Shown here one piece after another: positions 1 through 8,662 of a stretch of 64,000 bases of DNA. Where the stretch lies: positions 23,731 through 87,730 of the forward strand of contig NZ_FRCQ01000032.1 of assembly GCF_900142965.1 (NCBI RefSeq), written 5' to 3'. The position numbers were made by a program, and so were the translations under genes. Below the pieces are notes generated by a model. The model did not search any database and was not told the origin of the DNA. It saw only the letters and a list, made by a program, of their open reading frames with translations. The first letter of the stretch is position 1; each line of letters begins with the position of its first letter. This DNA comes from Rhizobacter sp. OV335. Lineage in GTDB: Bacteria > Pseudomonadota > Gammaproteobacteria > Burkholderiales > Burkholderiaceae_C.

Positions 1-188
1 TGGTCGCCGCGCTGATCGGTGCCGTCCTCGGTCTCTGCACGACGTTCTGGTTCTCTGGCCCGCCTGGCAGCCATACGCCGCTGTCGGCCCGACTGGCGCT
101 GTCCGCTCTCGGTGCACTGGCCGCAATGATCATTGCCCTGGTGTTCTGCGGAATTGCCGGGCTGCCGGTCATGCGCCGAACGTTCTGA
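1..188 (+). CDS. C-terminal fragment of a small membrane protein
   Basis: An open frame enters from the left edge and stops with TGA at 186-188. The 61 visible residues hold two hydrophobic stretches, one starting VAALIGAVLGLCTTFWF and one around LALSALGALAAMIIALVF, and end in a basic tail MRRTF. This looks like the last two helices of an inner-membrane protein. The start is outside the window and I do not recognise the family. It could instead be chance coding, but the hydrophobic pattern and clean stop favour a real gene. Confidence 0.5.
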   Translation, partial: VAALIGAVLGLCTTFWFSGPPGSHTPLSARLALSALGALAAMIIALVFCGIAGLPVMRRTF

Positions 189-369
189 TGAGATTTCAGC
201 TCAGCGCCTCGATACAGATGTCCCTGCAAGCGATCTCAGAGGCAGAACCCTCTTGGCACGGCGTCATGCATCACGTGTAATCCGCCGGCCACGTCGTCGA
301 AGCAGTCGTCCTTGGTCGTAGAGAGGGTGTGAAGGCGGGCATCGATCCCCCACCCACGCGACCCATCCC

Positions 370-702
370 ATGAAGACGACAACGCCTGCGACCGCGGTCC
401 CCGATGAAGCTCGAGAGATCAGCCTCTACACCATCATTCTCGAATTCGGCGGCGGAACCTATGTCTCGCAAACCCGCGCCCCCAGCAAGGAATCAGCGCT
501 GTCGTCCTGGTGCAAGACGATCCGCATCGACAAGGATTTCGGACCGGACTCCTACCGCCTGGCCGAAGAAATCGAACATGAAGCGGACGCGGCACGACTC
601 TCCCTTCTCGACGGGCTCGAGTCGGCCTGGAGCTTCACGACCGTCTTGAACGATCGACTGATCCTGGGCCATGTGATCAAGACCGTGCCACCTCCCGCCT
701 GA
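370..702 (+). CDS. Hypothetical protein, 110 aa
   Basis: I do not recognise the family. The protein is soluble, acidic and mixed alpha/beta. It opens with a flexible Thr/Pro-rich stretch, continues with a strand-like ISLYTIILEFGGGTYVSQ, and has a central helical segment rich in Glu and Ala (LAEEIEHEADAARL). There is no signal peptide or membrane segment. Codon use is of the host type, which supports coding. It converges on the beta-helix gene at the end of the EPS operon, with 16 bp between the stop codons, so it is not part of that operon. Start is the ATG at 370; no strong ribosome binding site is visible. Confidence 0.6.
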   Translation: MKTTTPATAVPDEAREISLYTIILEFGGGTYVSQTRAPSKESALSSWCKTIRIDKDFGPDSYRLAEEIEHEADAARLSLLDGLESAWSFTTVLNDRLILGHVIKTVPPPA

Positions 703-718
703 AACACACCAGGCGATG

Positions 719-2119
719 TCACGGCCGCCGCCCCACCCCCTCCACCGGGCACGCCGCTCTCGCCCCCACCACCGGCCTCGGTGGACACCCTGCCAGCGCC
801 GGCTCCGCCACCAGCCGCTGATCCCACGCCACCCCGCCCGCCTTCGGCTGCAGCGAGTTCGTGTCGACGAACAACCCCTCCGCCGACGGCAGCACCACGC
901 TGTGCCGGTCCAGCCCGGTCGCCTCGCGCCAGCGCTCCAGCCCGACCCGCTCGACGCGCTTGTCCTCCCAGCTGAACAGCCCCGGCGCGCCGCTGCGCAT
1001 CGCATACACGTTGCGGTCGATCACCAGCGTGCGCGGATCGCTCATCGCGTCCGACGTGATGCGGATGAACGGCAGCTTCGAGCCGCCGACGATCAGGTTG
1101 TTGGTGATCGCCACGTCGGTGCCGCCCTGGTGGATCTCCGACTCGTTCGACACCAGCACCGACCCGTGCGTCAGCAGCCCGGTGTTCCAGCAGGTGTTGT
1201 TGTGGATGCGCGGCCGCCACGACGACGAGGTCGCAAGACAAGCCCAGCCCACCTCGCTGATCACGTTGTCGCGGATCACGCCGTCGTAGGTCTCGTACGG
1301 CCCGTCGACCAGCCGGTCGTCGTCGGTTTCCTGACCCAACATGATCGCGTTCGACCAGGTGCGTTCGACGCGGTTGAACTCGAACACCGTGTTGCGCGAA
1401 TTGCCCTTGGCATAGAGGCCGATCGACGGGATGTCGTGCACGTGGTTGAAGGCCACGCGCGTGCGGTCCGCGCCGACGATGTCGATGCCCTGCGCGTTGT
1501 CGCCGATCTTCGCGTTCGGGTGGTGGATGCGGTTGTGGATGATCTCGACGTCGTCGGCGGTGCGTACCAGCTTCACCACGTCGACCCGCGAGCAGCACAG
1601 GTCGTTGTCGACCAGGCGCACGCGCGGCGTGTCGATCTTGATTGCGTAGCCCTCCTCCTGCCCGTCGGCGCTGCCGCGCACCTCCAGCCCGCGCACTTCC
1701 CAGTACATCGGCTGGCACACCGTGCCCTTCGGCGCCTCTTCGTCGCAGGTGCGGTGGTAGAAGTAGATCGACGGCCCCCGACCCGTGCCCTGGATCACCG
1801 CACGCTCCTTCGCGTATGCGCGCAGCGTGATCCACGCGTCGGCCGCGCCGGGGTTGCGGATGACCGCGCCGTCGTAGGTTCCGGCGCGCAACTCGACGAT
1901 GTCGCCGGGCTTCACGCGCTGCACCGCGGCATCCAGCGTGCGCAGCGGCGCCTCGAGCGTGCCGACCGCGCGGTCGGTGCCGTCGGGTGCGACGACGAAG
2001 GTGCGCGGCTGCGCCGAGACGGCCGCCGCGGCGGCGATCAGCGCAGCGGCCACCAGACGACCGCGGTTGCGTCTACACCCAGCCGCGAAGCGAATACATC
2101 GCCAGACCAAGCCACTCAT
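719..2119 (-). CDS. Secreted right-handed parallel beta-helix protein
   Basis: Predicted 466-aa exported protein. Residues 1-36 form a signal peptide (basic n-region, Ala-rich core, cleavage near VSA-Q). The mature part begins TFVVAPDGTDRAVGTLEAP and reaches PGDIVELRAGTY, the usual opening of pectate-lyase-like beta-helices that bind or cut polysaccharide. Repeated coils with Asn/Val-rich turns follow (IHNRIHHPN, FNHVHDIPS, IRDNVISEVG). The catalytic type (lyase, epimerase or hydrolase) cannot be read from sequence. I chose ATG 2119 over an upstream in-frame start because GGAGG lies just before it. It overlaps the upstream YdcF-like gene by 47 bp and is the last gene of the EPS operon, so a role in modifying or cutting the exported polymer is a reasonable inference. 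Confidence 0.8.
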   Translation of the reverse strand: MSGLVWRCIRFAAGCRRNRGRLVAAALIAAAAAVSAQPRTFVVAPDGTDRAVGTLEAPLRTLDAAVQRVKPGDIVELRAGTYDGAVIRNPGAADAWITLRAYAKERAVIQGTGRGPSIYFYHRTCDEEAPKGTVCQPMYWEVRGLEVRGSADGQEEGYAIKIDTPRVRLVDNDLCCSRVDVVKLVRTADDVEIIHNRIHHPNAKIGDNAQGIDIVGADRTRVAFNHVHDIPSIGLYAKGNSRNTVFEFNRVERTWSNAIMLGQETDDDRLVDGPYETYDGVIRDNVISEVGWACLATSSSWRPRIHNNTCWNTGLLTHGSVLVSNESEIHQGGTDVAITNNLIVGGSKLPFIRITSDAMSDPRTLVIDRNVYAMRSGAPGLFSWEDKRVERVGLERWREATGLDRHSVVLPSAEGLFVDTNSLQPKAGGVAWDQRLVAEPALAGCPPRPVVGARAACPVEGVGRRP

Positions 2120-2861
2120 GCAGCACCTCCTCGAGCGCACCGGGCGCCTCGTTGCTGGGCACAAAATGCTGCCACTTCAGCGCCGTGTCGGCGCGGAAAT
2201 CGCAGGGATACGGCAGCACGTCCAGCCCGACGCCACGCGCCGCGGCCGCCGAACGCGGCAGGTGGATCGCGCTGGTCAGCAGCAGCACGCGCCCCTGCGC
2301 GCGCAAGCCGAACTGGCGCTCGCTGAACAGCAGGTTCTCGTGCGTGTTGATCGAGCGCGTCTCGACACCGATCGCCGACGCCGGCACGCCCAGCCGCTGC
2401 GCGGCCGAGGCCATGTGCTGCGCGACCGAATCGGAGCCGTCGGGCAGCGGCGCGCCGGTGAACATCAGCCGCCCGCCGAAGCGCTGCTGCAGCTCGACGG
2501 CCTTCTCGGTGCGCTCCCAGCTCGGCGCGCCCATCACGACGGTGTAGCCGGTGTCGGTCTTGCGGAACCAGCCGGCGGTGAGCACGAGCATGCGCGGGCC
2601 ATCCGGGCCGGGCAGTGCCTTCAGTTGCGCATCGGTCGGCACCGGCCACCAGCCCTCCAGCTGCGCGAGCAGCGTGTTCGCGGTCGCGGGGATCGAGATG
2701 ATGTAGACCGCCACGCCGAGCAGCGCGAAGCCATGTCGCCAGCGGTGCAGCCGCCCGGCCTTCGCGCGCCACGCGCGCACGCTCAGCCACGCAAGGCCGA
2801 GCAGCACGTACAGCGGCATCGCCAGCAGCAGGTGCACCAGATCGGTCAGGACGGAGCGCAT
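2073..2861 (-). CDS. YdcF/ElyC-family (DUF218) membrane protein
   Basis: A 262-aa protein with two N-terminal membrane helices (around LLLAMPLYVLLGLAWLSV and FALLGVAVYIISI) followed by a DUF218 fold. Family landmarks are visible: LVLTAGWF, RLMFTGAPLPDGSDS, ETRSINTHENLLFS, VLLLTSAIHLPRSAAAA and a C-terminal HEWLGLAMYSLRGW. E. coli relatives (ElyC, SanA, YdcF) act in envelope integrity and in cell-wall or polymer lipid-carrier steps. Relatives are often found in EPS loci, and position between the deacetylase and the beta-helix gene fits that. ATG 2861 is preferred to the GTG eight codons upstream because a GAGG-like site precedes it. The start lies within about 170 bp of the end of the deacetylase gene; that spacer is filled by repeat units. 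Confidence 0.75.
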   Translation of the reverse strand: MRSVLTDLVHLLLAMPLYVLLGLAWLSVRAWRAKAGRLHRWRHGFALLGVAVYIISIPATANTLLAQLEGWWPVPTDAQLKALPGPDGPRMLVLTAGWFRKTDTGYTVVMGAPSWERTEKAVELQQRFGGRLMFTGAPLPDGSDSVAQHMASAAQRLGVPASAIGVETRSINTHENLLFSERQFGLRAQGRVLLLTSAIHLPRSAAAARGVGLDVLPYPCDFRADTALKWQHFVPSNEAPGALEEVLHEWLGLAMYSLRGWV

Positions 2862-2890
2862 GGTGTCAACCTCAAGAAGCGGCACATTCC

Positions 2891-3040
2891 CGTTCGCCCT
2901 GAGCCTGTCGAAGGGTTGTGTCCGACGCGCGCATGGCCTTCGACAAGCTCAGTCCGACCCTTCGACAGGCTCAGGGCGAGCGGGATTCTTTGCGACGGCC
3001 GGGTTCCTTCCGGGACCTGTTTCGCTCAGGGCGAACGGGG
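2891..3040. repeat. Cluster of extragenic inverted-repeat units (family CGTTCGCCCTGAGCCTGTCG)
   Basis: Four full or partial copies of a short GC-rich unit. One forward copy lies at 2891-2915, a partial inverted copy at 2938-2957, a full inverted copy at 2958-2984, and a partial inverted copy at about 3021-3040. The copies at 2891-2915 and 2958-2984 are near-perfect reverse complements and could form a long hairpin in the spacer between the deacetylase and YdcF-like genes. The same unit recurs at 15515-15682. The last copy overlaps the 3' end of the deacetylase gene. Confidence 0.9.
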
Positions 3041-3883
3041 ATTCTCGATGCCGAACACTCGATCCATCCGCCCCCAGCGGAAATCGCCGAGCAGGCGCTC
3101 CAGCCGGCTTTCGGTGCGGTGCAGGTTCACGTAATGCCGGAAGCGCGTCTTCAGTCCCGGGCCGGGCACGCGCGGCTGCAAGGGGTCGATCTCCCACGGG
3201 TGCATGTAGAAGATCGCCGGCGCCTGCTCGTCGCGGTTGAAGCGATCGATTGCCCAGCGCGACACGCCATACGGCGCAAAGCGAAAGTACCCACCACCAC
3301 CCGCCGGCAGGTTGCGCCCGAGCGCGCGCACCGTCGTGATCGGCAGCTCGGTCAGCCCGTCGCGCACCTGGTACGGAAAGCGCGGCGCATCCGGCATGCC
3401 GTAGTGGTCGTGCTGCACCGGGTAGACGCTGGAGCTGTACACGTAGCCCGCTTCCTTCAGCACGTCGAAGGCCCACAGGTTGTCGGCGCCGATCGAGAAG
3501 CTCGGCGCGCGGTAGCCGATCACCGGCACGCCGGCGATGTCTTCGAGGATGCGCTTCGCACGCGTCACGTCGTCGCTGAACGCCGCGCGCGACAGCTCGC
3601 TGGCCCGCTGGTGCCCGTAGCCGTGGCTCGCCAGCTCGTGCCCGTCGGCGACGATGCGGCGCACCACCTGCGGGTAGCGCTCGGCGATCCAGCCGAGCGT
3701 GAAGAAGGTGGCCTTCGCACCGTTCTCGTCGAAGCGCTTCAGCAGCCTGTCGACGTTCGCCTCGACGCGGCACGGGATCGAATCCCAGCGGTCGCGCGCG
3801 ATGAACGGCGCCAGCGCCGAGACCTGGAAGTAGTCTTCGACGTCGACCGTCAGCGCGTTGGTGATCGGGTTCTTGGTGCTCAT
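3026..3883 (-). CDS. XrtA/PEP-CTERM-associated polysaccharide deacetylase
   Basis: A 285-aa carbohydrate esterase family 4 (NodB-type) protein that would remove N-acetyl groups from the exopolysaccharide. Motifs in order: LTVDVEDYF (catalytic and metal-binding Asp), HELASHGYGH (metal-binding His pair), GYRAPSFSIG (substrate-binding Arg) and YMHPWEID (catalytic His). The opening TVDVEDYFQVSA with no signal peptide matches the cytoplasmic PEP-CTERM-system subfamily. ATG 3883 is chosen; a TTG lies five codons upstream. It starts 17 bp after the ATPase-epimerase gene. The last codons (for ENPRSP) and the stop are made from an extragenic repeat unit, so the C-terminus was probably trimmed or rewritten by repeat insertion. 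Confidence 0.9.
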   Translation of the reverse strand: MSTKNPITNALTVDVEDYFQVSALAPFIARDRWDSIPCRVEANVDRLLKRFDENGAKATFFTLGWIAERYPQVVRRIVADGHELASHGYGHQRASELSRAAFSDDVTRAKRILEDIAGVPVIGYRAPSFSIGADNLWAFDVLKEAGYVYSSSVYPVQHDHYGMPDAPRFPYQVRDGLTELPITTVRALGRNLPAGGGGYFRFAPYGVSRWAIDRFNRDEQAPAIFYMHPWEIDPLQPRVPGPGLKTRFRHYVNLHRTESRLERLLGDFRWGRMDRVFGIENPRSP

Positions 3884-3900
3884 GGGTTCACGGGACAAAT

Positions 3901-6042
3901 TCAGCGAACGGATTCGGCGGCGCGCGCGGTGGAGGAAACGCGCATCGACGCCGGCAGCCAGCTGCGCAGGTGCTTCGCGATGCGGCTGGCGGTGCCGCCA
4001 TCCCAGTATTCAGGCACGTCGACGCGCGCGGATTCGGTCAGCAGAATCTCGCGCACCGCCTTCAGCGCCTGCTCGACGTTGCGGCCGACGACGATGCTCG
4101 ACGGATCGGCCACCGGCGTGCCGCTGCGGTCGTTGCCGAGCGTGATGCTGCGCACCCCGAGCGTCACCGCCTCCTCGACCAGCTCGCCTTCGCTGCCGGC
4201 GATCAGGCAGCGCGCCTGCTGAAGCAGCCCGATCTCTTCGAGGTAGCCCTGCGCCGGCATCACGATGACGCCGGAATCGGCGAGCCGCGCCTCCTGCCCG
4301 GTGGATTTCAGCGCGACCAGCGCCTCCTCGCGCAGCGGCCACACCAGCGGCAGCTCGCGGCCCAGCGTCGCGAGCATCGGCAGCAGCTCGTCCATCGCCT
4401 TCGGCTGCAGCGCCAGGCTCACCAGCCCGAAGCCGCGCGGATCATTCAGCACCGCCGGCGAGAGCTTGGCGCGCGCGAACGATTCGAGCGGCGGCACCGC
4501 GTGCGGCAGCCCGAAATGCAGCAGGTTGGCCGCCAGGCTGCCGACGCAATGCACCCGGTCCGACGGGATGCCCTCGCGGTACAGCGTGTAGTAGGTCAGC
4601 AGCTTGTTCGTGTACAGCGCATCGGCCAGGCGGTCGATCAGCACGCCGTTCATCTCGGCGCTGGCGCTGCCGCCGGTGTTGCGCTGGCCGGCGTCGAGCC
4701 GCAGCACCGGTACGCCGCGCTTGTTGGCGAGCAGCGTGCACATCAGCACCGCATCCGATTTGCCGACCGCCAGCACCGCGCTCGGCATGAACTCGGCCAG
4801 CACCTCGTCGAAGCGCGTCAGCGCCGCGGCCGAACCATGCGCCACGCCGATCGCGCCGATGCCGAGGTGGATCTCCATCTTCGGCAGCGGCAGCACCGCG
4901 GCACCGGCCGCGCCGATCGCCAGGCCCTCTTCGGTGCCCGGCTGCACCGCCATCACCGGCGGCAGGTCGCCATACTCCTCGAGCACCCGCGACAGCGCGC
5001 CGACCTTCAGGAAATCGGTGCGGGTGTCGACCACGCACAGCAGCGGGCGCTGCAGCTTGCTGCCGCTGCGCGAGCGCTGCACGACGCCGAGACTGGCGTT
5101 CGAGCCGACGCCCGTGCCGATGTCCACCGCCGCATCCAGCACCGGCAGCATCGGGTTCGGCGGGATCGTGACGTCAGGCCGCGCCGCATGACCTGCGTTC
5201 GACATCAGCATCGGCACGTCGGCCAGCTCGCCGATCTCGCTGCGCAGCTCGCCGGCGGTCTGGTCGACCGTCTCGGCCGAGATCGCGTCCTTGCCCGACA
5301 GGAAGGCCGCGAGGAAGAGCCGGTTGCACAGCCGGTTGATGCGGCGCGGCACGCCGCCGGTCCAGCGGTGGATCGCATCGAACGAGTCGTCGCTGAACGA
5401 CGGCGAATCCTTCCAGCCGACGCGGTGCAGCCGGTGCTCGATGTAGGCGCGCGTCTCGGTCTGGTCGAGCGGCCCGAGGTGGCACGACGCGATCACGCGC
5501 TGGCGCAGCTGCTCCATCGACTTCGATTGCAGCAGCGTGCGCAACTCGGGCTGGCCGATCAGGAAGCTCTGCAGCAGCGCATGGTTGCCGAGCTGGAAGT
5601 TCGACAGCATGCGCAGCTCTTCGACCGCCTCGTGCTTCAGGTTCTGCGCCTCGTCGACGATCAGCAGCGCGCGCCGGCCCTTCGCGGCCAGCGCGGTCAG
5701 GAAGCCTTCGAGGCTCGCGATCAGGTGCGCCTTCGACGCGCCCGCGGTCGGCACGCCGTAGGCGGTGAGGATCGCGCGCAGCAGGTCGCCCGATTCGAGC
5801 TGGGTGCTGACCACCTGCGCGGCCACCACCTTCTCGGCGTCCAGCCCTTCGAGCAGCGTGCGCACCAGCGTGGTCTTGCCGGCACCGATCTCGCCGGTGA
5901 CGATGATGAAGCCCTCGCCCTGGTGCACGCCGAACTTCAGGTAGGCCAGCGCATTGCTGTGGCCGCGGCTGTCGAAATAGAACGCCGGATCCGGGTTCAG
6001 CTGGAAAGGCGGGCCGCTCAGGCCGAAGTGGGACTCGTACAT
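3901..6042 (-). CDS. XrtA-associated ATPase fused to a degenerate UDP-GlcNAc 2-epimerase-like domain
   Basis: A 713-aa two-domain protein. Residues 1-275 form an ExeA-like AAA ATPase of the PEP-CTERM/XrtA set: opening MYESHFGLSGPPFQLNPDP, Walker A GEIGAGKTT at 50-58, Walker B ALLIVDEAQ near 125-132, and sensor GGVPRRINRLCNR near 229-241. After a linker (about 275-330), residues 333-690 resemble WecB, the non-hydrolysing UDP-GlcNAc 2-epimerase: TRTDFLKVGALSRVL (like GTRPE), LRLDAGQRN (like HVEAGLR), AEMNGVLIDRLAD (like EEANR) and LYREGIPSDRVHCVGS. Against E. coli WecB, Asp95 appears to be Lys428, Glu117 is Asp450, and the His213 motif is absent, so the domain is probably not a normal epimerase. 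In related loci the two are, as I recall, separate neighbouring genes. It starts 7 bp after the outer-membrane protein gene. Confidence 0.85.
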   Translation of the reverse strand: MYESHFGLSGPPFQLNPDPAFYFDSRGHSNALAYLKFGVHQGEGFIIVTGEIGAGKTTLVRTLLEGLDAEKVVAAQVVSTQLESGDLLRAILTAYGVPTAGASKAHLIASLEGFLTALAAKGRRALLIVDEAQNLKHEAVEELRMLSNFQLGNHALLQSFLIGQPELRTLLQSKSMEQLRQRVIASCHLGPLDQTETRAYIEHRLHRVGWKDSPSFSDDSFDAIHRWTGGVPRRINRLCNRLFLAAFLSGKDAISAETVDQTAGELRSEIGELADVPMLMSNAGHAARPDVTIPPNPMLPVLDAAVDIGTGVGSNASLGVVQRSRSGSKLQRPLLCVVDTRTDFLKVGALSRVLEEYGDLPPVMAVQPGTEEGLAIGAAGAAVLPLPKMEIHLGIGAIGVAHGSAAALTRFDEVLAEFMPSAVLAVGKSDAVLMCTLLANKRGVPVLRLDAGQRNTGGSASAEMNGVLIDRLADALYTNKLLTYYTLYREGIPSDRVHCVGSLAANLLHFGLPHAVPPLESFARAKLSPAVLNDPRGFGLVSLALQPKAMDELLPMLATLGRELPLVWPLREEALVALKSTGQEARLADSGVIVMPAQGYLEEIGLLQQARCLIAGSEGELVEEAVTLGVRSITLGNDRSGTPVADPSSIVVGRNVEQALKAVREILLTESARVDVPEYWDGGTASRIAKHLRSWLPASMRVSSTARAAESVR

Positions 6043-6049
6043 GACGGAT

Positions 6050-7645
6050 TCAGAATTTGTAGCGCAGCCCGGCGTAGAGGGCCTTCTCGCCTTCGAGGTC
6101 GACGGAGTTCAACGACGCGCTGTTGGATTTGACGGTGAGGCGGCGCGCGCCGAGGGTGACCGTGGTGTGCGGCGACAGCGTGCGCGAGCCCTCGACGCGC
6201 AGCGAATACTGCGTCGTGTAGCGGCCGAGGTTGGTGCCGCCGAGGCCTTCGATGCGCGAGCCGTCGCCGATCACGGTCAGCGTGGTCAGCGGCCCGAGCT
6301 TGTAGTCCCAGCCGAGCGAGGCCGATTTCTGCTCGGTGTCGTACGACGGGTCGGGAATGTTGGTCTGGCCCGTCATCTGCAACGCCTGCTGCTTCAGGTA
6401 GCCGACCTGCAGGTAGATGCGGTTGCGCCGGCCCTGCAGCGCGGCCTGGAAGCCGACGCTCTCGCGCAGCTGCGCCACCACCGAGTACAGCGCGGCCGGG
6501 TTGATGCCGCCGCCCACCGGCACCGGCGACGCGCTGCCGGGCGGCAGCACGCTGTTGTCGGGGATGCCCTGGCTCGACACCGTGCGGCTCGCCTGCAGCC
6601 CGATCGTCGTGGTGGCCGAGTTGTGCGCGTAGACCGCGTCCCAGGCGTTGCCGAAGTAGCGGTGCTCGACCGTCACGCGCAGGTTGCTGCGCTCGTCGGG
6701 CCGCCAGGTCACGCGCCCGCCGTACAGCGTGTCGGTCGGCGTGTCGGCCAGCAGAGAGGTCTGCTCGCGCCCGCCGACGATGCCCAGCACCAGCTGCGGC
6801 TGCGGCTGCCAGTTCAGCCACAGCCGCGCCTCGCGCGTGCTGAGCGTCTGGCCCTGCGTGAAGTCGTCGCTCTCGTCGTGCGCCTTCACCTCGATCTGCA
6901 GGCCGAAGCTGCGCGGCGCGCGCTCGTACGAGACGATCTTGTCCAGGGCCTTGGTGGTGCGCGTCTGCTTGGTCAGGAAGTCGGTGATGCGCGCGTGCGA
7001 GTAATCGACGCGCGCCAGCATCGAATCGAGCTCGTTGAAGCGGTGCATCAGGTACGGGCTCAGCTGGTAGCGGCGGCGCGGCTCCAGCTTGTACGAGGTG
7101 GCGGCCTCGGGGCGCGTCGCATACGGGTCGTCGAAGGTCGGGTCGATCCGGTACCAGGCGTCGAAGTAGGCCCAGTCCTCGACCACCTTCGACGCGAGGT
7201 CGATGCGGGCGCGCGGCAGCAGGCGCGCCGGCTGGCTGTCGCTCAGGTAGGTCAGCCCGCTGACGGCCGCATTGCCGCTCAGCGTGATGCGCGGCCCGCG
7301 CCGCTCGAACACCACCGACGGCTGCACCTCGAGCACGGTGTCGCTCTGCTTGATGCCGAGGTCGGGCGTCGCGTTGTCGGTGTGGACCAGCCGCGAATCG
7401 ATGGCGAACACGACGTGGGTGGCCGGCGGCGGGCCGGCCGGGGCAGAAGCAGCCGCCGCGGCCGAGGGGGCGGAAATGCTGCCGAACGCGCCGGTGCCGG
7501 TGCCGGGGGCGGCCGGCGTGCCAGGGGTCGCCGCCGGTGCGCCGGAGTACTGGCCCCAGGCGCCGAAGCCGCATCCCAGCAAGGGCACGGCCAGCAGTGC
7601 ACGGGCCAGGCAGGTGGGGCGAAGGGTCCGTCGGCTTGTGCGCAC
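6050..7645 (-). CDS. PEP-CTERM-system-associated outer membrane protein (TIGR03016-like)
   Basis: A protein of about 531 aa, predicted to be an outer-membrane beta-barrel of the EPS export set. It has a signal peptide (TSRRTLRPTCLARALLAV, then GFGAWGQ), a low-complexity Gly/Ala/Pro stretch, and a long run of alternating polar/hydrophobic strands ending in the aromatic-terminated ALYAGLRYKF, a typical barrel terminus with final Phe. Length and gene position match the family linked to XrtA loci. The start is uncertain. GTG 7645 places the signal peptide at the N-terminus and begins 5 bp after the kinase stop; a longer reading to 7729 would overlap the kinase gene and add a non-secretory leader. 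Confidence 0.8.
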   Translation of the reverse strand: MRTSRRTLRPTCLARALLAVPLLGCGFGAWGQYSGAPAATPGTPAAPGTGTGAFGSISAPSAAAAASAPAGPPPATHVVFAIDSRLVHTDNATPDLGIKQSDTVLEVQPSVVFERRGPRITLSGNAAVSGLTYLSDSQPARLLPRARIDLASKVVEDWAYFDAWYRIDPTFDDPYATRPEAATSYKLEPRRRYQLSPYLMHRFNELDSMLARVDYSHARITDFLTKQTRTTKALDKIVSYERAPRSFGLQIEVKAHDESDDFTQGQTLSTREARLWLNWQPQPQLVLGIVGGREQTSLLADTPTDTLYGGRVTWRPDERSNLRVTVEHRYFGNAWDAVYAHNSATTTIGLQASRTVSSQGIPDNSVLPPGSASPVPVGGGINPAALYSVVAQLRESVGFQAALQGRRNRIYLQVGYLKQQALQMTGQTNIPDPSYDTEQKSASLGWDYKLGPLTTLTVIGDGSRIEGLGGTNLGRYTTQYSLRVEGSRTLSPHTTVTLGARRLTVKSNSASLNSVDLEGEKALYAGLRYKF

Positions 7646-7650
7646 GTCGT

Positions 7651-8643
7651 TCAAGTCCGGCGGTATTGCGGGTAGCGTTCGTAGCCGGACGATGCACGCT
7701 GGCTGGTGGCCTTGTTCAGCACGCACCACACGGTCTCGCAGGCCTCGATGTCGGCGAACGCGCGCGCGACCGAGCTCTGCGCGGTCTTCTGCGCCTGCAC
7801 CACCATCAGCACCTGGCCCATGCGGGCGGCCAGCACGCGCGATTCGCTGGTGGCCAGCAGCGGCGGGCCGTCGAAGATCACGATGCGGTCGGCGTAGCGC
7901 TCGGCCAGGTCGGCCAGCAGCCGCTCCATCGCGACGCTGGCCAGCAGCTCGGTCGACTGGTCGGTCGGCCGGCCGGCCGGCAGCAGCGACAGCTTCGGGA
8001 TGTTGGTGCGCATCAGCACCTCGGACAGGTCGAGCGAGGGCTTGGTCAGCACGTCCAGCATGCCGAGCTCGGCCTCGACGCCCAGCCGCGCCATCACCGA
8101 CGGGCGCACCACGTCGGCATCGACCAGCAGCACCGAATGGTCGACTTCCATCGCGATGCTCATCGCGAGGTTGATCGCGTTGTAGGTCTTGCCCTCGCCC
8201 GGCAGCGCGCTGGTCACGAAGATCAGGTTGCCACCGGTCTTGCCGGCCTCGCGTGCCGCCTGTGCGTGCTCGATGATCGGCCGCTTGACGGCGCGCAGCT
8301 CCTCGGCGAGGCCCATGCGCGGATCGTCCGGCGTCAGGTAGCCCTCGGCCGCGAGGCGGCGCAGGTCGATCTGCACCTCGCGCGAGCGGGCGTTGGTGGG
8401 GGCGCGGTCGGCGCGCGTCGGGCGGGCGATGGTGCGCGGCGCGAGTGCGATGTCGTCGGCGACCGCGGCGCGTGCCATCGGTGTCGCGGGCGCGAGCCCC
8501 GCCGGCAGCGTGGCCGCACCGGCGGAACCGCCGGTGACCGGGCCGAAGCCGGGCTCGGTGGCGGTCGGCGCCCAGCTCGGCACGTCGATGCCGGCGCGAC
8601 GCAGTTCCTCGAGGCGGCGGGTGGCTTGTTCGATGATGCTCAT
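7651..8643 (-). CDS. XrtA-associated BY-type tyrosine autokinase
   Basis: A 330-aa bacterial tyrosine kinase of the Wzc/CapB type without membrane helices. Walker A is SALPGEGKTYNAINLA near residues 142-157, Walker A-prime is LLVDADVVRP near 175, and Walker B is RIVIFDGPPLL near 255. The C-terminus carries a Tyr cluster (Y321, Y324, Y327 in GYERYPQYRRT), the expected autophosphorylation tail. The partner chain-length protein is encoded just upstream and should supply the membrane activator domain; cycles of phosphorylation would control polymer length. Spacing to the upstream gene is 19 bp. The N-terminal 130 residues are a Pro/Ala/Arg-rich linker. Confidence 0.92.
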   Translation of the reverse strand: MSIIEQATRRLEELRRAGIDVPSWAPTATEPGFGPVTGGSAGAATLPAGLAPATPMARAAVADDIALAPRTIARPTRADRAPTNARSREVQIDLRRLAAEGYLTPDDPRMGLAEELRAVKRPIIEHAQAAREAGKTGGNLIFVTSALPGEGKTYNAINLAMSIAMEVDHSVLLVDADVVRPSVMARLGVEAELGMLDVLTKPSLDLSEVLMRTNIPKLSLLPAGRPTDQSTELLASVAMERLLADLAERYADRIVIFDGPPLLATSESRVLAARMGQVLMVVQAQKTAQSSVARAFADIEACETVWCVLNKATSQRASSGYERYPQYRRT

Positions 8644-8662
8644 GATCGGGCTGCGGACAGGT

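Noticed and set aside
2891..3040. CRISPR-like array
   Set aside because: Units alternate in orientation and lack regular spacers. This is a REP-like cluster, and no cas gene is in the window.
3970..7675. Long plus-strand open frames opposite the ATPase and outer-membrane protein genes
   Set aside because: Their composition (RRH-, VQR- and DAQ-rich) is that of antisense shadows. The minus-strand proteins carry clear motifs.
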